From: Acidobacteriaceae bacterium
GTDB lineage: Bacteria; Acidobacteriota; Terriglobia; Terriglobales; Acidobacteriaceae
Direction: 5' to 3'
Assembly (NCBI GenBank): GCA_003138515.1
Contig: PLGG01000056.1
Span: 103,202 to 167,201, forward strand
DNA length: 64,000 nt
The first letter of the stretch is position 1; each line of letters opens with the position of its first letter. Both the position numbers and the translations under genes were made by a program. A model generated the notes under the pieces. It had not been told where the DNA came from. It saw only the letters and a program-made list of their open reading frames with translations, and made no database searches. Below are positions 22,642 through 33,517 of the stretch, one piece after another.

Positions 22642-22881
22642 CAGTATACGATTCGCAATGTGCCGGAGTTCCTGGACACCACTCTCCGTGAGTCCGCCCG
22701 TAAGCAGGGTAAGAGCCTAAATGATGTAGCGGTTCAGGCACTGGTGCGCGGCGCAGGCCTGAGCAAGTTCACGCCCCGCCAGCGTGACCTGGCGGACATG
22801 GCCGGTAGCTGGACAGAAGACCCCGTGTTTGACAGCGCTATCGCGGCGCAAGACACCGTCAACGAAGAGATGTGGCCGTGA
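22639..22881 (+). CDS. Ribbon-helix-helix antitoxin (VapB/FitA-like)
   Basis: An 80-residue protein. The N-terminus (MQYTIRNVPEFLDTTLRESA, then RKQGKSLNDVAVQAL) is a ribbon-helix-helix DNA-binding fold. The C-terminal half DLADMAGSWTEDPVFDSAI with a final EEMW is the kind of toxin-binding tail seen in VapB proteins whose partner is a PIN toxin. The PIN gene follows after 43 nt. It uses a different fold from the AbrB-type antitoxin just upstream, so the two systems are separate acquisitions rather than a duplication. Confidence 0.85.
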   Translation: MQYTIRNVPEFLDTTLRESARKQGKSLNDVAVQALVRGAGLSKFTPRQRDLADMAGSWTEDPVFDSAIAAQDTVNEEMWP

Positions 22882-22924
22882 CAGGCGAGAGGCCTCATCG
22901 GCGAATCCGGAATCGGCGCTCAAC

Positions 22925-23308
22925 ATGAGGTTGGCGCTCGATACGAACCGGTACACCGACCTTTGCCGCGGAGAGCAATCCGTTATAGACAAGGTGGAGC
23001 AGGCCGACGAGGTCTGGCTGCCGTTTATTGTCGTGGGCGAGTTGCGCGCCGGCTTTGCCGTTGGCAGTCAGGGGACACGGAACGAGGCGACCCTGCGACG
23101 GTTTCTGCTCAAGCCCGGTGTAGGAATCCTCTACGCCGACGGGCAGACGACGCATCACTACGCAAATATCTATCGGCAGCTGCGATCGCAGGGAACCCCG
23201 ATCCCGACCAATGACATGTGGATCGCGGCGCTCGTGCTGCAGCACTCGTTGGCGCTCTGCGCTCGCGATGCGCACTTCGATGCGCTGGCGCAGATCGTAA
23301 GAATCTAG
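22925..23308 (+). CDS. VapC-type PIN-domain toxin (second pair)
   Basis: A 127-residue PIN ribonuclease. Key residues: Asp6 in LALDTNRYTDL, Glu near 42 in VVGELRAGF, Asp in IPTNDMWIAALV (TNDxWIAA is the classic VapC block) and Asp in CARDAHFDAL. It should cut a structured RNA target. The ATG at 22925 starts the PIN fold directly; the open frame upstream overlaps the antitoxin in another frame and is not family-like. It shows little similarity to the neighbouring VapC. Confidence 0.9.
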   Translation: MRLALDTNRYTDLCRGEQSVIDKVEQADEVWLPFIVVGELRAGFAVGSQGTRNEATLRRFLLKPGVGILYADGQTTHHYANIYRQLRSQGTPIPTNDMWIAALVLQHSLALCARDAHFDALAQIVRI

Positions 23309-23416
23309 CTGCCGGCGGCGTGGTTTCCCAGGTTCAAAATTCGAGACCCGGGCACTGCTCAACTGAGTTCTCTTAACTTGCTTGCGAGATTGTAGACATC
23401 CCGGTTCTTGTGACCT

Positions 23417-25135
<1,719 letters not shown>

Positions 25136-25173
25136 AACGGCGGTTCCTGACTGGCTTTGGTTAACTGAAGGAT

Positions 25174-26691
25174 TCAAGCGAGCGATTGTAAGTTCTTTTC
25201 GGCTTCGCGAATGCGTTCTAGGCACACCTCGCGGCCGAGAACAACCATGGTCTCAAAAAGCGGCGGCGCATTCTTGCGTCCACAGACAGCGACCCGGATG
25301 GGCTGGAACATCGGACCGGCCTTGAGACCGAGCGAAACTGCTGCCTCGCGCAAAGCCTTGTCGAGCGAATCATGGTCGAAGGTCGTCGCCGGCAAAACTT
25401 CCAGTGCGGTTTGCAAAACTCGGAGAGCGAGCGCGGCATCGCCTGTCAAATCTTGTTTTTTGGGGTCTCCTTTTTTGAGGGGAATCAGCTCCGCCGGATC
25501 GTAAGGCGCAAGTTTGTCGAGAAAGAAGAAATCCGCCGCCGGCACGGCATCGCGCAGCAGCTTGATGCGCTCGCGAATGAGCGGAGTGACGGCCGCGACC
25601 TTTTCCGGCGACACATGGAAACCGGCCTGCTCGAAGAATGGCTGAAGGTCGCGGCTAAGCTCCTCCACGGGCAATGCGCGGATGTGCTCCGCGTTGAGCC
25701 AGACGGCCTTGGCGTCAAAGGGATCGTCGTCGGTGAAGTTGACGACCGCATTGGCGCGGTTGACGCCTTCAAGAGTGAACAGGTCACGAATTTCATCCAA
25801 AGAGAGGAACTCACGGTCGTTCTTGGGCGACCAGCCGAGCAGGCAGAGAAAGTTCACGAAAGCCTGCGGCAGAAAACCGGCGTCGCGATAGGTCGTCACG
25901 CTCACAACAGGACCGTGCTTACGCTTGGAAAGTTTGGTGCCGTCGGGGGCGACAAGCAGAGGCAGATGCGCGAAATGCGGCGGCGCAACACCAACGCCCT
26001 CCCCCAACGCTTCAAAGATGAGCAGGTGCTTGAAGGTGTTGGTCAGGTGATCCTGGCCCCGAATGATGTGGCTGATCCTGAGATCGGCGTCGTCAACGCA
26101 CGAAGCGAGGTGGTATGTCGGCATTCCGTCCGAACGCAGCAGCGCAAAGTCCTCGACCTCGTCAGCGAGCTTTTGCTGCGCGCCGTAGACGCCGTCGACG
26201 AATTGCAAAATACGGCCCTCGCCGCGCGGCACTCGAAAGCGCAGCGCGAACGGCTCGCCACTGGCGGCGCGGCGGTCGCTGTCTTCACGGGGCAATTCGC
26301 GCATCCCGGGATTCGAAAGCCACGCGCCCTGCGAAGAGGAGTGCTCTTCATCGGCCGCGTGGGCGGGCGTGAAGTCGCGATAGGCCAGGCCCTTGGCGAA
26401 GATGGCTTCTGCCTGCTTGCGATGCAGGGCCAGGCGCTCGGATTGCTTGTACTCTTCGTCCCAGTCGAGGCCCAGCCACCGCAGCCCCTCAAAGATCGAC
26501 TGCACGCTGGCCTCGGTGTTGCGCTCGAGGTCTGTGTCGTCCAGGCGCAGCACCATCGTCCCGTGATTGTGGCGGGCATAGAGCCAATTGAAGGTAAACG
26601 TCCGCGCACTGCCCACATGCAGAAAGCCAGTGGGCGAAGGCGCAAATCGAACGCGCGGAGTGGGAGTGCCGGAGGAGTTGGGATCAGGCAT
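25174..26691 (-). CDS. gltX: Glutamyl-tRNA synthetase
   Basis: A 505-residue class I synthetase. [18 protein letters not shown] carries the HIGH-like HVGS motif near residue 24, [12 protein letters not shown] follows, and [10 protein letters not shown] is the KMSKS block near 253. The all-helical anticodon-binding C-terminal domain of bacterial GluRS fills the rest. The zinc-type cysteines of E. coli GluRS are not seen. It heads the gltX-glnS pair and may belong to a longer minus-strand run with the small membrane protein and ispD-ispF genes upstream. Confidence 0.95.
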   Translation of the reverse strand: MPDPNSSGTPTPRVRFAPSPTGFLHVGSARTFTFNWLYARHNHGTMVLRLDDTDLERNTEASVQSIFEGLRWLGLDWDEEYKQSERLALHRKQAEAIFAKGLAYRDFTPAHAADEEHSSSQGAWLSNPGMRELPREDSDRRAASGEPFALRFRVPRGEGRILQFVDGVYGAQQKLADEVEDFALLRSDGMPTYHLASCVDDADLRISHIIRGQDHLTNTFKHLLIFEALGEGVGVAPPHFAHLPLLVAPDGTKLSKRKHGPVVSVTTYRDAGFLPQAFVNFLCLLGWSPKNDREFLSLDEIRDLFTLEGVNRANAVVNFTDDDPFDAKAVWLNAEHIRALPVEELSRDLQPFFEQAGFHVSPEKVAAVTPLIRERIKLLRDAVPAADFFFLDKLAPYDPAELIPLKKGDPKKQDLTGDAALALRVLQTALEVLPATTFDHDSLDKALREAAVSLGLKAGPMFQPIRVAVCGRKNAPPLFETMVVLGREVCLERIREAEKNLQSLA

Positions 26692-26755
26692 CGTGTCGTT
26701 TTGTTTACCTTCACGATGCTATCGCAATGCTCCCTGCCGGGCAGTGTTCAGCGTC

Positions 26756-27073
26756 TCACGGCTGCGGCGGCAGTTGCGGCGGCAGCGGCGGCTGCGGATA
26801 CGGAGGCGCATAGGCCACTTGGGGCGCGGGCACAACTTTCCACTGCGCGAAGGCCAGCACATAAATCAGGATCAAGTTGCCCATCGGGACAATGTTCAGG
26901 AGCGAAAGCCAGGGCGAGAAGCCGGCCTTCTTGCAGATGAACCAGAAGGGAACGATGATGATCGCGAGGCAAACCAGAATGATGAGCGGTAGGATCGCCA
27001 TCATGGCCACGAGCATGCGCTGAATATCGTCGGCGCTGGGCCCCTGTTGCAGCAGGAATGCAAGATTGAACAT
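26756..27073 (-). CDS. Small two-segment membrane protein with proline-rich tail
   Basis: A 105-residue protein. Two hydrophobic stretches (about residues 22-45 and 58-75) flank a short basic loop FICKKAGFSPWLSLLNIVP. The segment KKAGxxxWxxLxxxxP with VPxxN is typical of small bacterial DUF5684/signal-anchor-like membrane proteins, but I cannot name the family firmly. The tail is mostly Pro and Gln (PPYPQPPLPPQLPPQP), made by a CGGCGG-rich stretch of DNA. The ATG at 27073 has TTGGAG about 9 nt upstream. Function unknown. Confidence 0.7.
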   Translation of the reverse strand: MFNLAFLLQQGPSADDIQRMLVAMMAILPLIILVCLAIIIVPFWFICKKAGFSPWLSLLNIVPMGNLILIYVLAFAQWKVVPAPQVAYAPPYPQPPLPPQLPPQP

Positions 27074-27218
27074 GGGAACGCTCCAAGGTGGAATCGGGTT
27101 CGCAGCCAAGGTACCGCTAAACCCATGAATCTTCAATAAAAATCGGAGGAGCCGGAATTCCTGCGACGGCGCTTGGTTTCACGCGGAGAGAGTTCTTCGG
27201 CGACTGGCCCGCCAACGC

Positions 27219-27839
27219 CTAGGTGATGTCCTCGGTGTCGTAGACCGGCGTGATCGTCCGCTTCTTCGGCACGCCGTGCACGGAGCTCAGTAAATCTTCC
27301 ACCACATCTTCGAGTTGGCGCTGGCTTTCGACCACTTCGCTCATGCTCTTCAGCTCTTCGGGCTCCTGCACGCGCTCGACAAGCGCCACGGCATGGCATT
27401 GGGCCACGTGATCGAGGTTCAGGCCCTCGGGCGTCTTGGCCTTGATGCTGACTTGATCGATGGATACTCCCAGCAAATCGGCAACCCGCGAGCTCATTTC
27501 GCCCGCGATGGGCGCGATCTTCGGCGCAGCAAGAATTAACGTCGTATCGATGTTGACGATGCCGTAGCCCGCATGTTGCAACTCCTCCAGAGCCAGGTTG
27601 AGAAAGATGGCGGAGTCGGCGTCTTTCCAGCGCGGATCGCCCGGCGGAAAGAAGCTGCCGATGTCGCCCGCGGCCACTGCGCCCAGCAGCGCATCGGTGA
27701 TGGCGTGGAGCAGGACGTCGCCGTCGGAGTGGCCGGCCAGGCCTTGTGGATGATCCAGCGTCATGCCGCCAAGGCGCAAGGGCACACCGGGCTTGAATTC
27801 GTGCGAGTCGTAGCCAAATCCGATGCGTGTGTCCATCAT
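27219..27839 (-). CDS. ispF: 2-C-methyl-D-erythritol 2,4-cyclodiphosphate synthase, with C-terminal extension
   Basis: IspF closes the cyclodiphosphate ring in the non-mevalonate isoprenoid pathway. The start IGFGYDSHEFKPG holds the metal-binding Asp and His, GLAGHSDGDVLLHAITDALLGA the next His, and DIGSFFPPGDP and IKAKTPEGL complete the active site. The usual protein has about 157 residues; this one has a further 45 or so ending PKKRTITPVYDTEDIT, rich in Glu and Val and possibly helical. Starts at 27839 or 27836 (adjacent ATGs). ispD is 84 nt upstream in the same direction. Confidence 0.93.
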   Translation of the reverse strand: MMDTRIGFGYDSHEFKPGVPLRLGGMTLDHPQGLAGHSDGDVLLHAITDALLGAVAAGDIGSFFPPGDPRWKDADSAIFLNLALEELQHAGYGIVNIDTTLILAAPKIAPIAGEMSSRVADLLGVSIDQVSIKAKTPEGLNLDHVAQCHAVALVERVQEPEELKSMSEVVESQRQLEDVVEDLLSSVHGVPKKRTITPVYDTEDIT

Positions 27840-27922
27840 TAATTTGCCCGCCTCGAGCGCGTGGCTCTCCGATGTTTGTTCCGGCACAGCGGCCGCAATC
27901 CGGCGCTTTAATCGGGACTTCT

Positions 27923-28636
27923 CTAGTGCGTTCGCTGCTGCAGATAGAACTCGGCCAGCGCCAGGTCGCCCGGCTGCGTAATCTTCAGATTAACCTGAGA
28001 ACCGTGCACCACGGCTACCGGAATTCCGGCGCGCTCGGCGAGCGAAGCCTCGTCGGTGCCCACAAAGCCGTCGGCAGTGGCCTCGGCAAAGGCGCGCTGC
28101 AGCAGCCCAAAGCGAAATCCCTGTGGCGTTTGCGCCTGCACCACGAATTCGCGCGGAATCGTCGCCGTCACCAGCGCTCCGTGGGCTGTTCGCTCCACCT
28201 GCTTAATGGTGTCAGTAGCCGGCATTCCCACGATTGCCGCGCCGTACTCGGCCACCGCGTCGATGGTGCGCTCGATGGTGGCTGCGTCAATCAGCGGCCG
28301 CACCGCGTCGTGGACCAAAACGATGTCGTCCGGCTCGGCCGGCAGGGCGTTGAGCGCGTTGGCCACCGATTCCTGGCGCTTTTCGCCGCCTTCAACCACA
28401 TGAACTCGGGCCCCGAATCCGTACTCCGCCACCTGCGCCTCCGCGCGCTCCATCTCCGGCTTGCGCACGGCCACGTAGATCGCCGTCACCCGCGGCACCG
28501 CTACAAAAGCGCGCAGCGAGTGAATCAGGATGGGCACGCCGCCCAGCGCCAGAAACTGCTTCGGCTTTGGGCTGGGTTGCGGGCCGGTCATTCGCGTGCC
28601 TAGTCCAGCAGCGGGAACAATGACAAAGACTTGCAT
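27923..28636 (-). CDS. ispD: 2-C-methyl-D-erythritol 4-phosphate cytidylyltransferase
   Basis: A 237-residue nucleotidyltransferase that adds CMP to methylerythritol 4-phosphate in the non-mevalonate isoprenoid pathway. The CTP-binding start VIVPAAGLGTRM, PKQFLALGG, the DIVLVHDAVRPL block and QTPQGFRFGLL are all in place. It is followed by ispF, the enzyme two steps on; the intermediate kinase gene ispE is not in the window. It diverges from tilS across 58 nt, so the two promoters must be packed closely. Confidence 0.95.
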   Translation of the reverse strand: MQVFVIVPAAGLGTRMTGPQPSPKPKQFLALGGVPILIHSLRAFVAVPRVTAIYVAVRKPEMERAEAQVAEYGFGARVHVVEGGEKRQESVANALNALPAEPDDIVLVHDAVRPLIDAATIERTIDAVAEYGAAIVGMPATDTIKQVERTAHGALVTATIPREFVVQAQTPQGFRFGLLQRAFAEATADGFVGTDEASLAERAGIPVAVVHGSQVNLKITQPGDLALAEFYLQQRTH

Positions 28637-28694
28637 AACTCCGGGAGTATAGCACCGCGCAAGCTCTCGGCCCGCCTCGCGCTATCATCCTTTC

Positions 28695-30182
28695 GTGCGC
28701 GCATCTCTGCCATCCACGCCTCCGCTCAATCTCACGCTGCTCAAGCCCGGCATGCGCCTTGCCGTTGCGCTCTCCGGCGGCGCGGATTCGGTTGCGCTTC
28801 TGCGGATTCTGGCCGCGCGCAGCAGGGAACTGGGACTCGCGATCCACGCCGCCCATCTTCATCACGGCTTGCGCGGAGCGGAAGCCGACGGCGATCTGGA
28901 ATTCTGCCGCGAGCTGGCCGCCAAGCTCGGCCTTCCCTTTCACGATGCCCGCGTCGACACCCGCCAGGAAGCGCAGGCCAACCCCAAATCCGGCAAAGTC
29001 GCCGAGACCATTGAAGAAGCCGCGCGCCGCCTGCGTTACCAGTGGTTTCGCACGCTGATGTCCGAAGTCCCGCTCGACGCAATTGCCACCGCGCACACTC
29101 TCGACGACCAGGCCGAGACGGTCCTCGCCAAGTTTCTGCGCGGAGCTTGGACCGAGGGTCTATCGGGCATTCATCCAAAACTCGAAAGCCCGGAGGGCGC
29201 GGGCCGAATCATCCGCCCGCTGCTGGCCGCGACCCACGCTGAAATCGAGGCCTACCTGCGCGAGCTCGGCCAGGATTGGCGCGAGGACACGTCAAATCGC
29301 AACCTGACCTTCACCCGCAATCGCATCCGCCATGAACTGCTGCCGCTCCTCGAGAGCTGGAATCCCCGGCTGCGCGAGCACATGGCGCAGATGGCCGCGT
29401 TGGCCCTCGACGAAGAAGCGTGGTGGCAGGCAGAGCTCGGCCGGCTCGCGCCGCAATTTCTGCTGCCGGGGCGGCCGGTGCGCGGAGGCGGTCGCGCTGC
29501 CGGTTCGGGCCTCGATTCCGGCCTGGCGATTGAAGTGACCCGGTTGGCTGCGCTCGCTCCGGCGCTGCAAAGGCGGCTCGTCCGCTATGCCGCCGCACTG
29601 TTCGGCGCCGCACTCGACTTCACCGCGACTGAAGCCGTGCGATCGCTCGCGCTCACCGGCCGCGCCGGTCAAAAGCTGGCGCTGCCGCACGGCCTGCGCG
29701 CGGGAAAAACTGCCCGGGAGCTGCGCCTGTCGACCCACCTCGAACCAGCTCCAAAAGGAGAAAGCGCAGGAGCGCCGCCGACCTACGAAGCCGCAGTTCC
29801 CGGCGAGATCGACGCGCCGGCCTTCGGACTCCGGATTCGCATCGAATCTCGGGACGAGGTTCGCAGCGTCGCGCCGGCCAGCGGAACCCCAAACGGGCGC
29901 ACCAGCCCAACCGGAAAGACGGCAATCCTGCGCAACTGGAAGCCCGGGGACCGTGTGAGACTTCGTCACTCGGCCGGGCCTCGGAAGGTGAAGGAAGTGC
30001 TGGAACGTCTGCGGGTTACGGGCTCCGACAGGGCAGTCTGGCCGGTCCTCGAAATCGGCGGGCAAATCGCCTGGATGCGGGGAGTGGAACTCGAACCGGA
30101 CCCTGAACTGTTGATTTCGGTGGATTTCGAGCCCGCTGGCAGCCCCGAATCGCCCGCGCCGCCAAACCCGCGAGACCGTTGA
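28695..30182 (+). CDS. tilS: tRNA(Ile)-lysidine synthase
   Basis: A 495-residue enzyme that attaches lysine to C34 of the CAU-anticodon tRNA-Ile so that it reads AUA. The N-type PP-loop SGGADS is at residues 27-32, followed by AHLHHGLRGAEAD and ATAHTLDDQAETVL. The substrate-binding middle and C-terminal domains are present (NWKPGDRVRL, PRKVKEVLERLRV). Translation starts at a GTG at 28695; no strong ribosome site is visible. ftsH follows 263 nt downstream, an order common in many bacteria. Confidence 0.93.
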   Translation: MRASLPSTPPLNLTLLKPGMRLAVALSGGADSVALLRILAARSRELGLAIHAAHLHHGLRGAEADGDLEFCRELAAKLGLPFHDARVDTRQEAQANPKSGKVAETIEEAARRLRYQWFRTLMSEVPLDAIATAHTLDDQAETVLAKFLRGAWTEGLSGIHPKLESPEGAGRIIRPLLAATHAEIEAYLRELGQDWREDTSNRNLTFTRNRIRHELLPLLESWNPRLREHMAQMAALALDEEAWWQAELGRLAPQFLLPGRPVRGGGRAAGSGLDSGLAIEVTRLAALAPALQRRLVRYAAALFGAALDFTATEAVRSLALTGRAGQKLALPHGLRAGKTARELRLSTHLEPAPKGESAGAPPTYEAAVPGEIDAPAFGLRIRIESRDEVRSVAPASGTPNGRTSPTGKTAILRNWKPGDRVRLRHSAGPRKVKEVLERLRVTGSDRAVWPVLEIGGQIAWMRGVELEPDPELLISVDFEPAGSPESPAPPNPRDR

Positions 30183-30445
30183 CGATCCGAATCCTGCCCC
30201 TTTCGTAGCATGGGCACGCCTCCAACTTCCACCACCCCGGGGAGTACAATCGGATTACTGCTTCTCAGGCGGCACGTGACGCGGGTCTCCGGGGACTTTA
30301 CGTAGTTTTTGCCACTTTACCGGGCGCGGGGGCGTCTAAGAAAGTGGTGTTTGGCCCCCGGGGGTCGGACCTGGGATCGAGCAGGGGATCGGTTGTCGGG
30401 GGGTCGCGGTCGTTGTTTCGCCTTCGCCGCGAAAAGGAGACGTTG

Positions 30446-32368
30446 GTGAACTCGAGCGTTAAAACCATTATGTTCTGGCTCTTCATCCTCATCTGCCTCG
30501 TGCTGTTGTGGGGCGTGGTGGAGAGAAGCACCGGCATGGCGAAAGAGCCGGAGTACGCCTACTCCGACCTCTATGACAAGGTGGTCAACAACCAGGTGCA
30601 GGACGCCGCCATCCAGGGCGACGAGCTAAAAGGCCATCTGAAGGTCTCGCCCAAAGACGAGTTCCACACAACGTTGCCGACCAACTACGAAGACCTATTG
30701 AAGCAGATGATCGCGGCCAAGGTGAGCTTCTCCATCAAGGAGCCGCAGAACAACCTTCTCATTCCCCTCCTCATCAATGCGGGTCCATTCGTGCTGCTGA
30801 TTGCCGTGTGGTTCTTTATGCTGCGGCAGATGCAGTCGGGTGGCAACAAGGCGTTGTCGTTCGGCAAGAGCCGCGCTCGGTTGCTCTCCATGCAGCAAAA
30901 GAAGGTCACGTTCAAAGACGTGGCCGGCGTGGATGAGGCCAAGGAAGAGCTGAAGGAAATCATCGAGTACCTGCGCGAGCCGCAGAAGTTTCAAAAGCTG
31001 GGCGGCCGCATTCCCAAGGGCGTGCTGCTCGTCGGGCCTCCGGGAACCGGGAAAACGCTTCTGGCGCGTGCCGTGGCCGGCGAGGCCAACGTTCCTTTCT
31101 TCTCCATCTCCGGTTCCGATTTCGTCGAGATGTTCGTCGGCGTGGGCGCAAGTCGCGTACGCGACCTGTTTGAGCAGGGCAAGAAGAACGCTCCCTGCAT
31201 CATCTTCATCGACGAGATCGACGCGGTCGGTCGCCATCGCGGCGCGGGCCTGGGCGGTGGTCACGATGAGCGCGAGCAGACCCTGAACCAGTTGCTCGTC
31301 GAGATGGACGGATTCGAATCGAACGATGGCGTAATTCTGGTGGCAGCCACCAACCGCCCCGATGTGCTCGATCCCGCGTTGCTGCGGCCCGGCCGCTTCG
31401 ACCGGCGCGTGGTCGTGGGCCTGCCCGACATTCGCGGTCGCGAGGAAGTTCTCAAGGTGCACGTCAAGAAAGTTCCCGTCTCCGACGACACGAATTTGAA
31501 CGTACTCGCGCGCGGCACGCCGGGCTTTTCGGGCGCCGATCTGGCCAACATGGTGAACGAAGCGGCGCTGAACGCGGCGCGCTTGAACCGCAAGCAAGTT
31601 ACCATGTACGACTTTGAGCTGGCCAAAGACAAAGTCCTGATGGGTGCAGAGCGCAAGTCCATGATCCTGAGCGACGAAGAGAAGCGCGTCACTGCCTATC
31701 ACGAGGCCGGCCACGCTCTGGTTTCGCTCAAGCGCGCTCACTCCGATCCGGTGCACAAGGTCACGATTATTCCTCGCGGCATGGCGCTGGGCGTCACCGT
31801 TCACCTGCCCGACGACCGGCACAACTATACGCGCGAGTACCTTGAAACACGGCTGGCCATGCTTTACGGCGGCCGCGTGGCCGAGGAGATCTTCCTCAAC
31901 CAGATGTCCACCGGCGCGGGCAACGACATCGAGCGCGCCACTGAACTGGCGCGTTCCATGGTCTGCGAGTACGGCATGAGCCGCCTGGGCCCGCTCACCT
32001 TCGGCAAAAAGGAAGAGCAAATCTTCCTGGGCCGCGAGATTGCGCAGCATCGCGACTTCAGCGAGGAGACGGCGCGGCAGATCGATCTTGAAGTTCGCCG
32101 CCTGATCGACGAAGCCTACCAATCGGCACATAACCTGGTGGGAGCGAACGCCGACGCCATGCACCGCATTGCTGCTGCGTTGCTGGAGCGCGAGACGATC
32201 GACGCCGAGGAGCTGCAGCTCCTGCTCGAGGGCAAGACACTGCCTCAGATGCGGTCTTCGCTGGCCGGGGGGGGCGATGACGGTACCTCGCAGCAGGTTC
32301 TCAAACCCGAAAGCCGCGGTCCCGGCACAGGCGGCGGCTTGCCCGAGGGTTCGCCTTCGCCGGCGTAA
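30446..32368 (+). CDS. ftsH: ATP-dependent zinc metalloprotease FtsH
   Basis: A 640-residue membrane AAA+ protease. Two membrane segments lie at about residues 6-26 and 100-122 with a small periplasmic domain between. GPPGTGKT Walker A is at 197-204, [11 protein letters not shown] is Walker B, RPGRFDR is the SRH, and HEAGH is at 419-423. It degrades misassembled membrane proteins and regulators, including LpxC-type controls of lipid A in other bacteria. The start is the GTG at 30446, with AAGGAG 7 nt before it; the frame is open to 30344 but that part is not FtsH-like. A terminator follows at 32408. Confidence 0.96.
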   Translation: MNSSVKTIMFWLFILICLVLLWGVVERSTGMAKEPEYAYSDLYDKVVNNQVQDAAIQGDELKGHLKVSPKDEFHTTLPTNYEDLLKQMIAAKVSFSIKEPQNNLLIPLLINAGPFVLLIAVWFFMLRQMQSGGNKALSFGKSRARLLSMQQKKVTFKDVAGVDEAKEELKEIIEYLREPQKFQKLGGRIPKGVLLVGPPGTGKTLLARAVAGEANVPFFSISGSDFVEMFVGVGASRVRDLFEQGKKNAPCIIFIDEIDAVGRHRGAGLGGGHDEREQTLNQLLVEMDGFESNDGVILVAATNRPDVLDPALLRPGRFDRRVVVGLPDIRGREEVLKVHVKKVPVSDDTNLNVLARGTPGFSGADLANMVNEAALNAARLNRKQVTMYDFELAKDKVLMGAERKSMILSDEEKRVTAYHEAGHALVSLKRAHSDPVHKVTIIPRGMALGVTVHLPDDRHNYTREYLETRLAMLYGGRVAEEIFLNQMSTGAGNDIERATELARSMVCEYGMSRLGPLTFGKKEEQIFLGREIAQHRDFSEETARQIDLEVRRLIDEAYQSAHNLVGANADAMHRIAAALLERETIDAEELQLLLEGKTLPQMRSSLAGGGDDGTSQQVLKPESRGPGTGGGLPEGSPSPA

Positions 32369-32374
32369 GCAGAG

Positions 32375-32410
32375 CAGGGAATAGCCAATAGGGAAAAGGA
32401 AATAGGAAGG
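32375..32410. repeat. Degenerate GGGAATA-type repeat after ftsH
   Basis: Imperfect units CAGGGAATAG/CAATAGGGAAAAGGAAATAGG between the ftsH stop and its terminator. The unit matches the insert inside lhr at 5860-5892. Confidence 0.55.
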
Positions 32411-32435
32411 GCTGCTCTACTGAGCGGCCCTTTTT
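32408..32435 (+). terminator. Rho-independent terminator of ftsH
   Basis: AGGGCTGCTC-TACT-GAGCGGCCCT forms a 10-bp stem with one G-U pair, followed by TTTT. It lies 40 nt after the ftsH stop and also precedes the convergent tacT end. Confidence 0.85.
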
Positions 32436-32444
32436 GTTGGGGAA

Positions 32445-32960
32445 TCACCCTTGCCCTGCAAGCACTGCCCGCACATCCTTTAGCGTCACCATCAGGGTCA
32501 TCGGCTCCCGCGGGCTGGGATCGAAGCCGAGGGCAATATAAAAGCTCCTCGCTTCGTCCGAGATTGCGTGAACGACGATACCGCGAATCCCAATGACGTC
32601 CGCGGCATGGGCCACGCGGCGCGCGGCATCACGGAACAGGCCGCGCCCCATCTCTTTGCCCTGCCAATTCCGGTTCACGGCCAGGCGCGCAAGCACGGCG
32701 ACCGGTATCGGATCGGGCACGTTGCGCCGGAATCGGCCGGGAGCACTTTCCACGGCAATCGCGCCAGAAGCCAGCGCATAATATCCGACTGCAAAATCGC
32801 CCTGGCAAACCACGTAGGTGCGCGAAGCGCCGCTTGCCTGGTTGGCCCGGGCCCGCCGCCGCAGCCACTCGTCGAGTGAGTCCTCTCCGCAAGAGAAGCT
32901 ATCAAGACGATGGTGTTCCGCGAGAAGCTCCGGCGGGCGAAGGCTGATTACTTCTCCCAT
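32445..32960 (-). CDS. GNAT-type toxin (TacT-like acetyltransferase)
   Basis: A 171-residue GNAT protein. LARLAVNRNWQGKEMGRGLF is the acetyl-CoA-binding block, and VHAISDEARSFYIALGF is the TacT-family signature near the C-terminus. The N-terminal DSFSCGEDSLDEWLRRRA block is also typical. TacT toxins acetylate the amino group of charged tRNAs and stop translation. The start overlaps the upstream DUF1778 antitoxin gene by 13 nt, as in known TacAT operons. Confidence 0.9.
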   Translation of the reverse strand: MGEVISLRPPELLAEHHRLDSFSCGEDSLDEWLRRRARANQASGASRTYVVCQGDFAVGYYALASGAIAVESAPGRFRRNVPDPIPVAVLARLAVNRNWQGKEMGRGLFRDAARRVAHAADVIGIRGIVVHAISDEARSFYIALGFDPSPREPMTLMVTLKDVRAVLAGQG

Positions 32961-33235
32961 GGCGCGTTCGTTTTGAGAGACCGGCGCAGGCGGGCATTGG
33001 GCCGCGGCGGCGCATCCAGGCGCGCCAGAAACCTGGCATAGGTCTTCGCGTCCACCGCGAATATTGTGCGATCAAGGAGCGTTTCTTCGGCCTCGCGCCG
33101 GGCGGCGCCGAGCACAAAATCGGTTCGGTTTCTGCCGGACACACCTGCTGCCCTGTCGATAAGCACACGCAATTCCGGCTTGATCCTCAGGTTAAGCGTG
33201 TCGCGCTTTTCTCTTGGCTGCTGAACCGCTGGCAT
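32948..33235 (-). CDS. DUF1778 antitoxin (TacA-like)
   Basis: A 95-residue antitoxin. The N-terminal part KRDTLNLRIKPELRVLIDRA followed by AGVSGRNRTDFVLGAA is a ribbon-helix-helix domain, and the C-terminal helix region should bind the GNAT toxin. The ATG at 33235 fits the family; the upstream continuation of the frame to 33328 is dropped because it crosses the operator. A perfect palindrome at 33272-33290 lies 37 nt before the start and is the likely autorepression site. Confidence 0.88.
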   Translation of the reverse strand: MPAVQQPREKRDTLNLRIKPELRVLIDRAAGVSGRNRTDFVLGAARREAEETLLDRTIFAVDAKTYARFLARLDAPPRPNARLRRSLKTNAPWEK

Positions 33236-33271
33236 GGCAAATCCCCCACTCGAGATTAGCATAGCATATTG

Positions 33272-33290
33272 TAATGACATTGTCATTACT
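33272..33290 (-). promoter_or_regulatory. Palindromic operator of the tacAT pair
   Basis: GTAATGACATTGTCATTAC is a perfect 19-nt palindrome with a single central base, 37 nt upstream of the antitoxin ATG. Directly after it on the minus strand come ATATGCTATGCT, a plausible -10 region. A ribbon-helix-helix dimer would be expected to bind here. Confidence 0.6.
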
Positions 33291-33517
33291 TCACCCCTGA
33301 TCCGCCCCTTTCGGCGTTCTCCCCGCATCGAGCGATCCCGGAGGCTGCGGCGATTGGGCCCTCGCCGCTTACCATCGTCCTCAAGGTCCGCTGCCCACAG
33401 TCCCCTGCTCCCTGTATACTTCCCCCGCAGTCTTCATCGCCGCTCGCTTGCGAATTTAACTTGAGAGTGCGGACGGCCTCGTCGCTTCCCACGAAAATGC
33501 TAAGAGGAGCACTCCGC

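Noticed and set aside
25372-26940. Open frame of 522 codons antisense to gltX
   Set aside because: gltX on the other strand shows all synthetase motifs; the antisense product has none.
30695-32164. Open frame of 489 codons antisense to ftsH
   Set aside because: Shadow of FtsH coding sequence.
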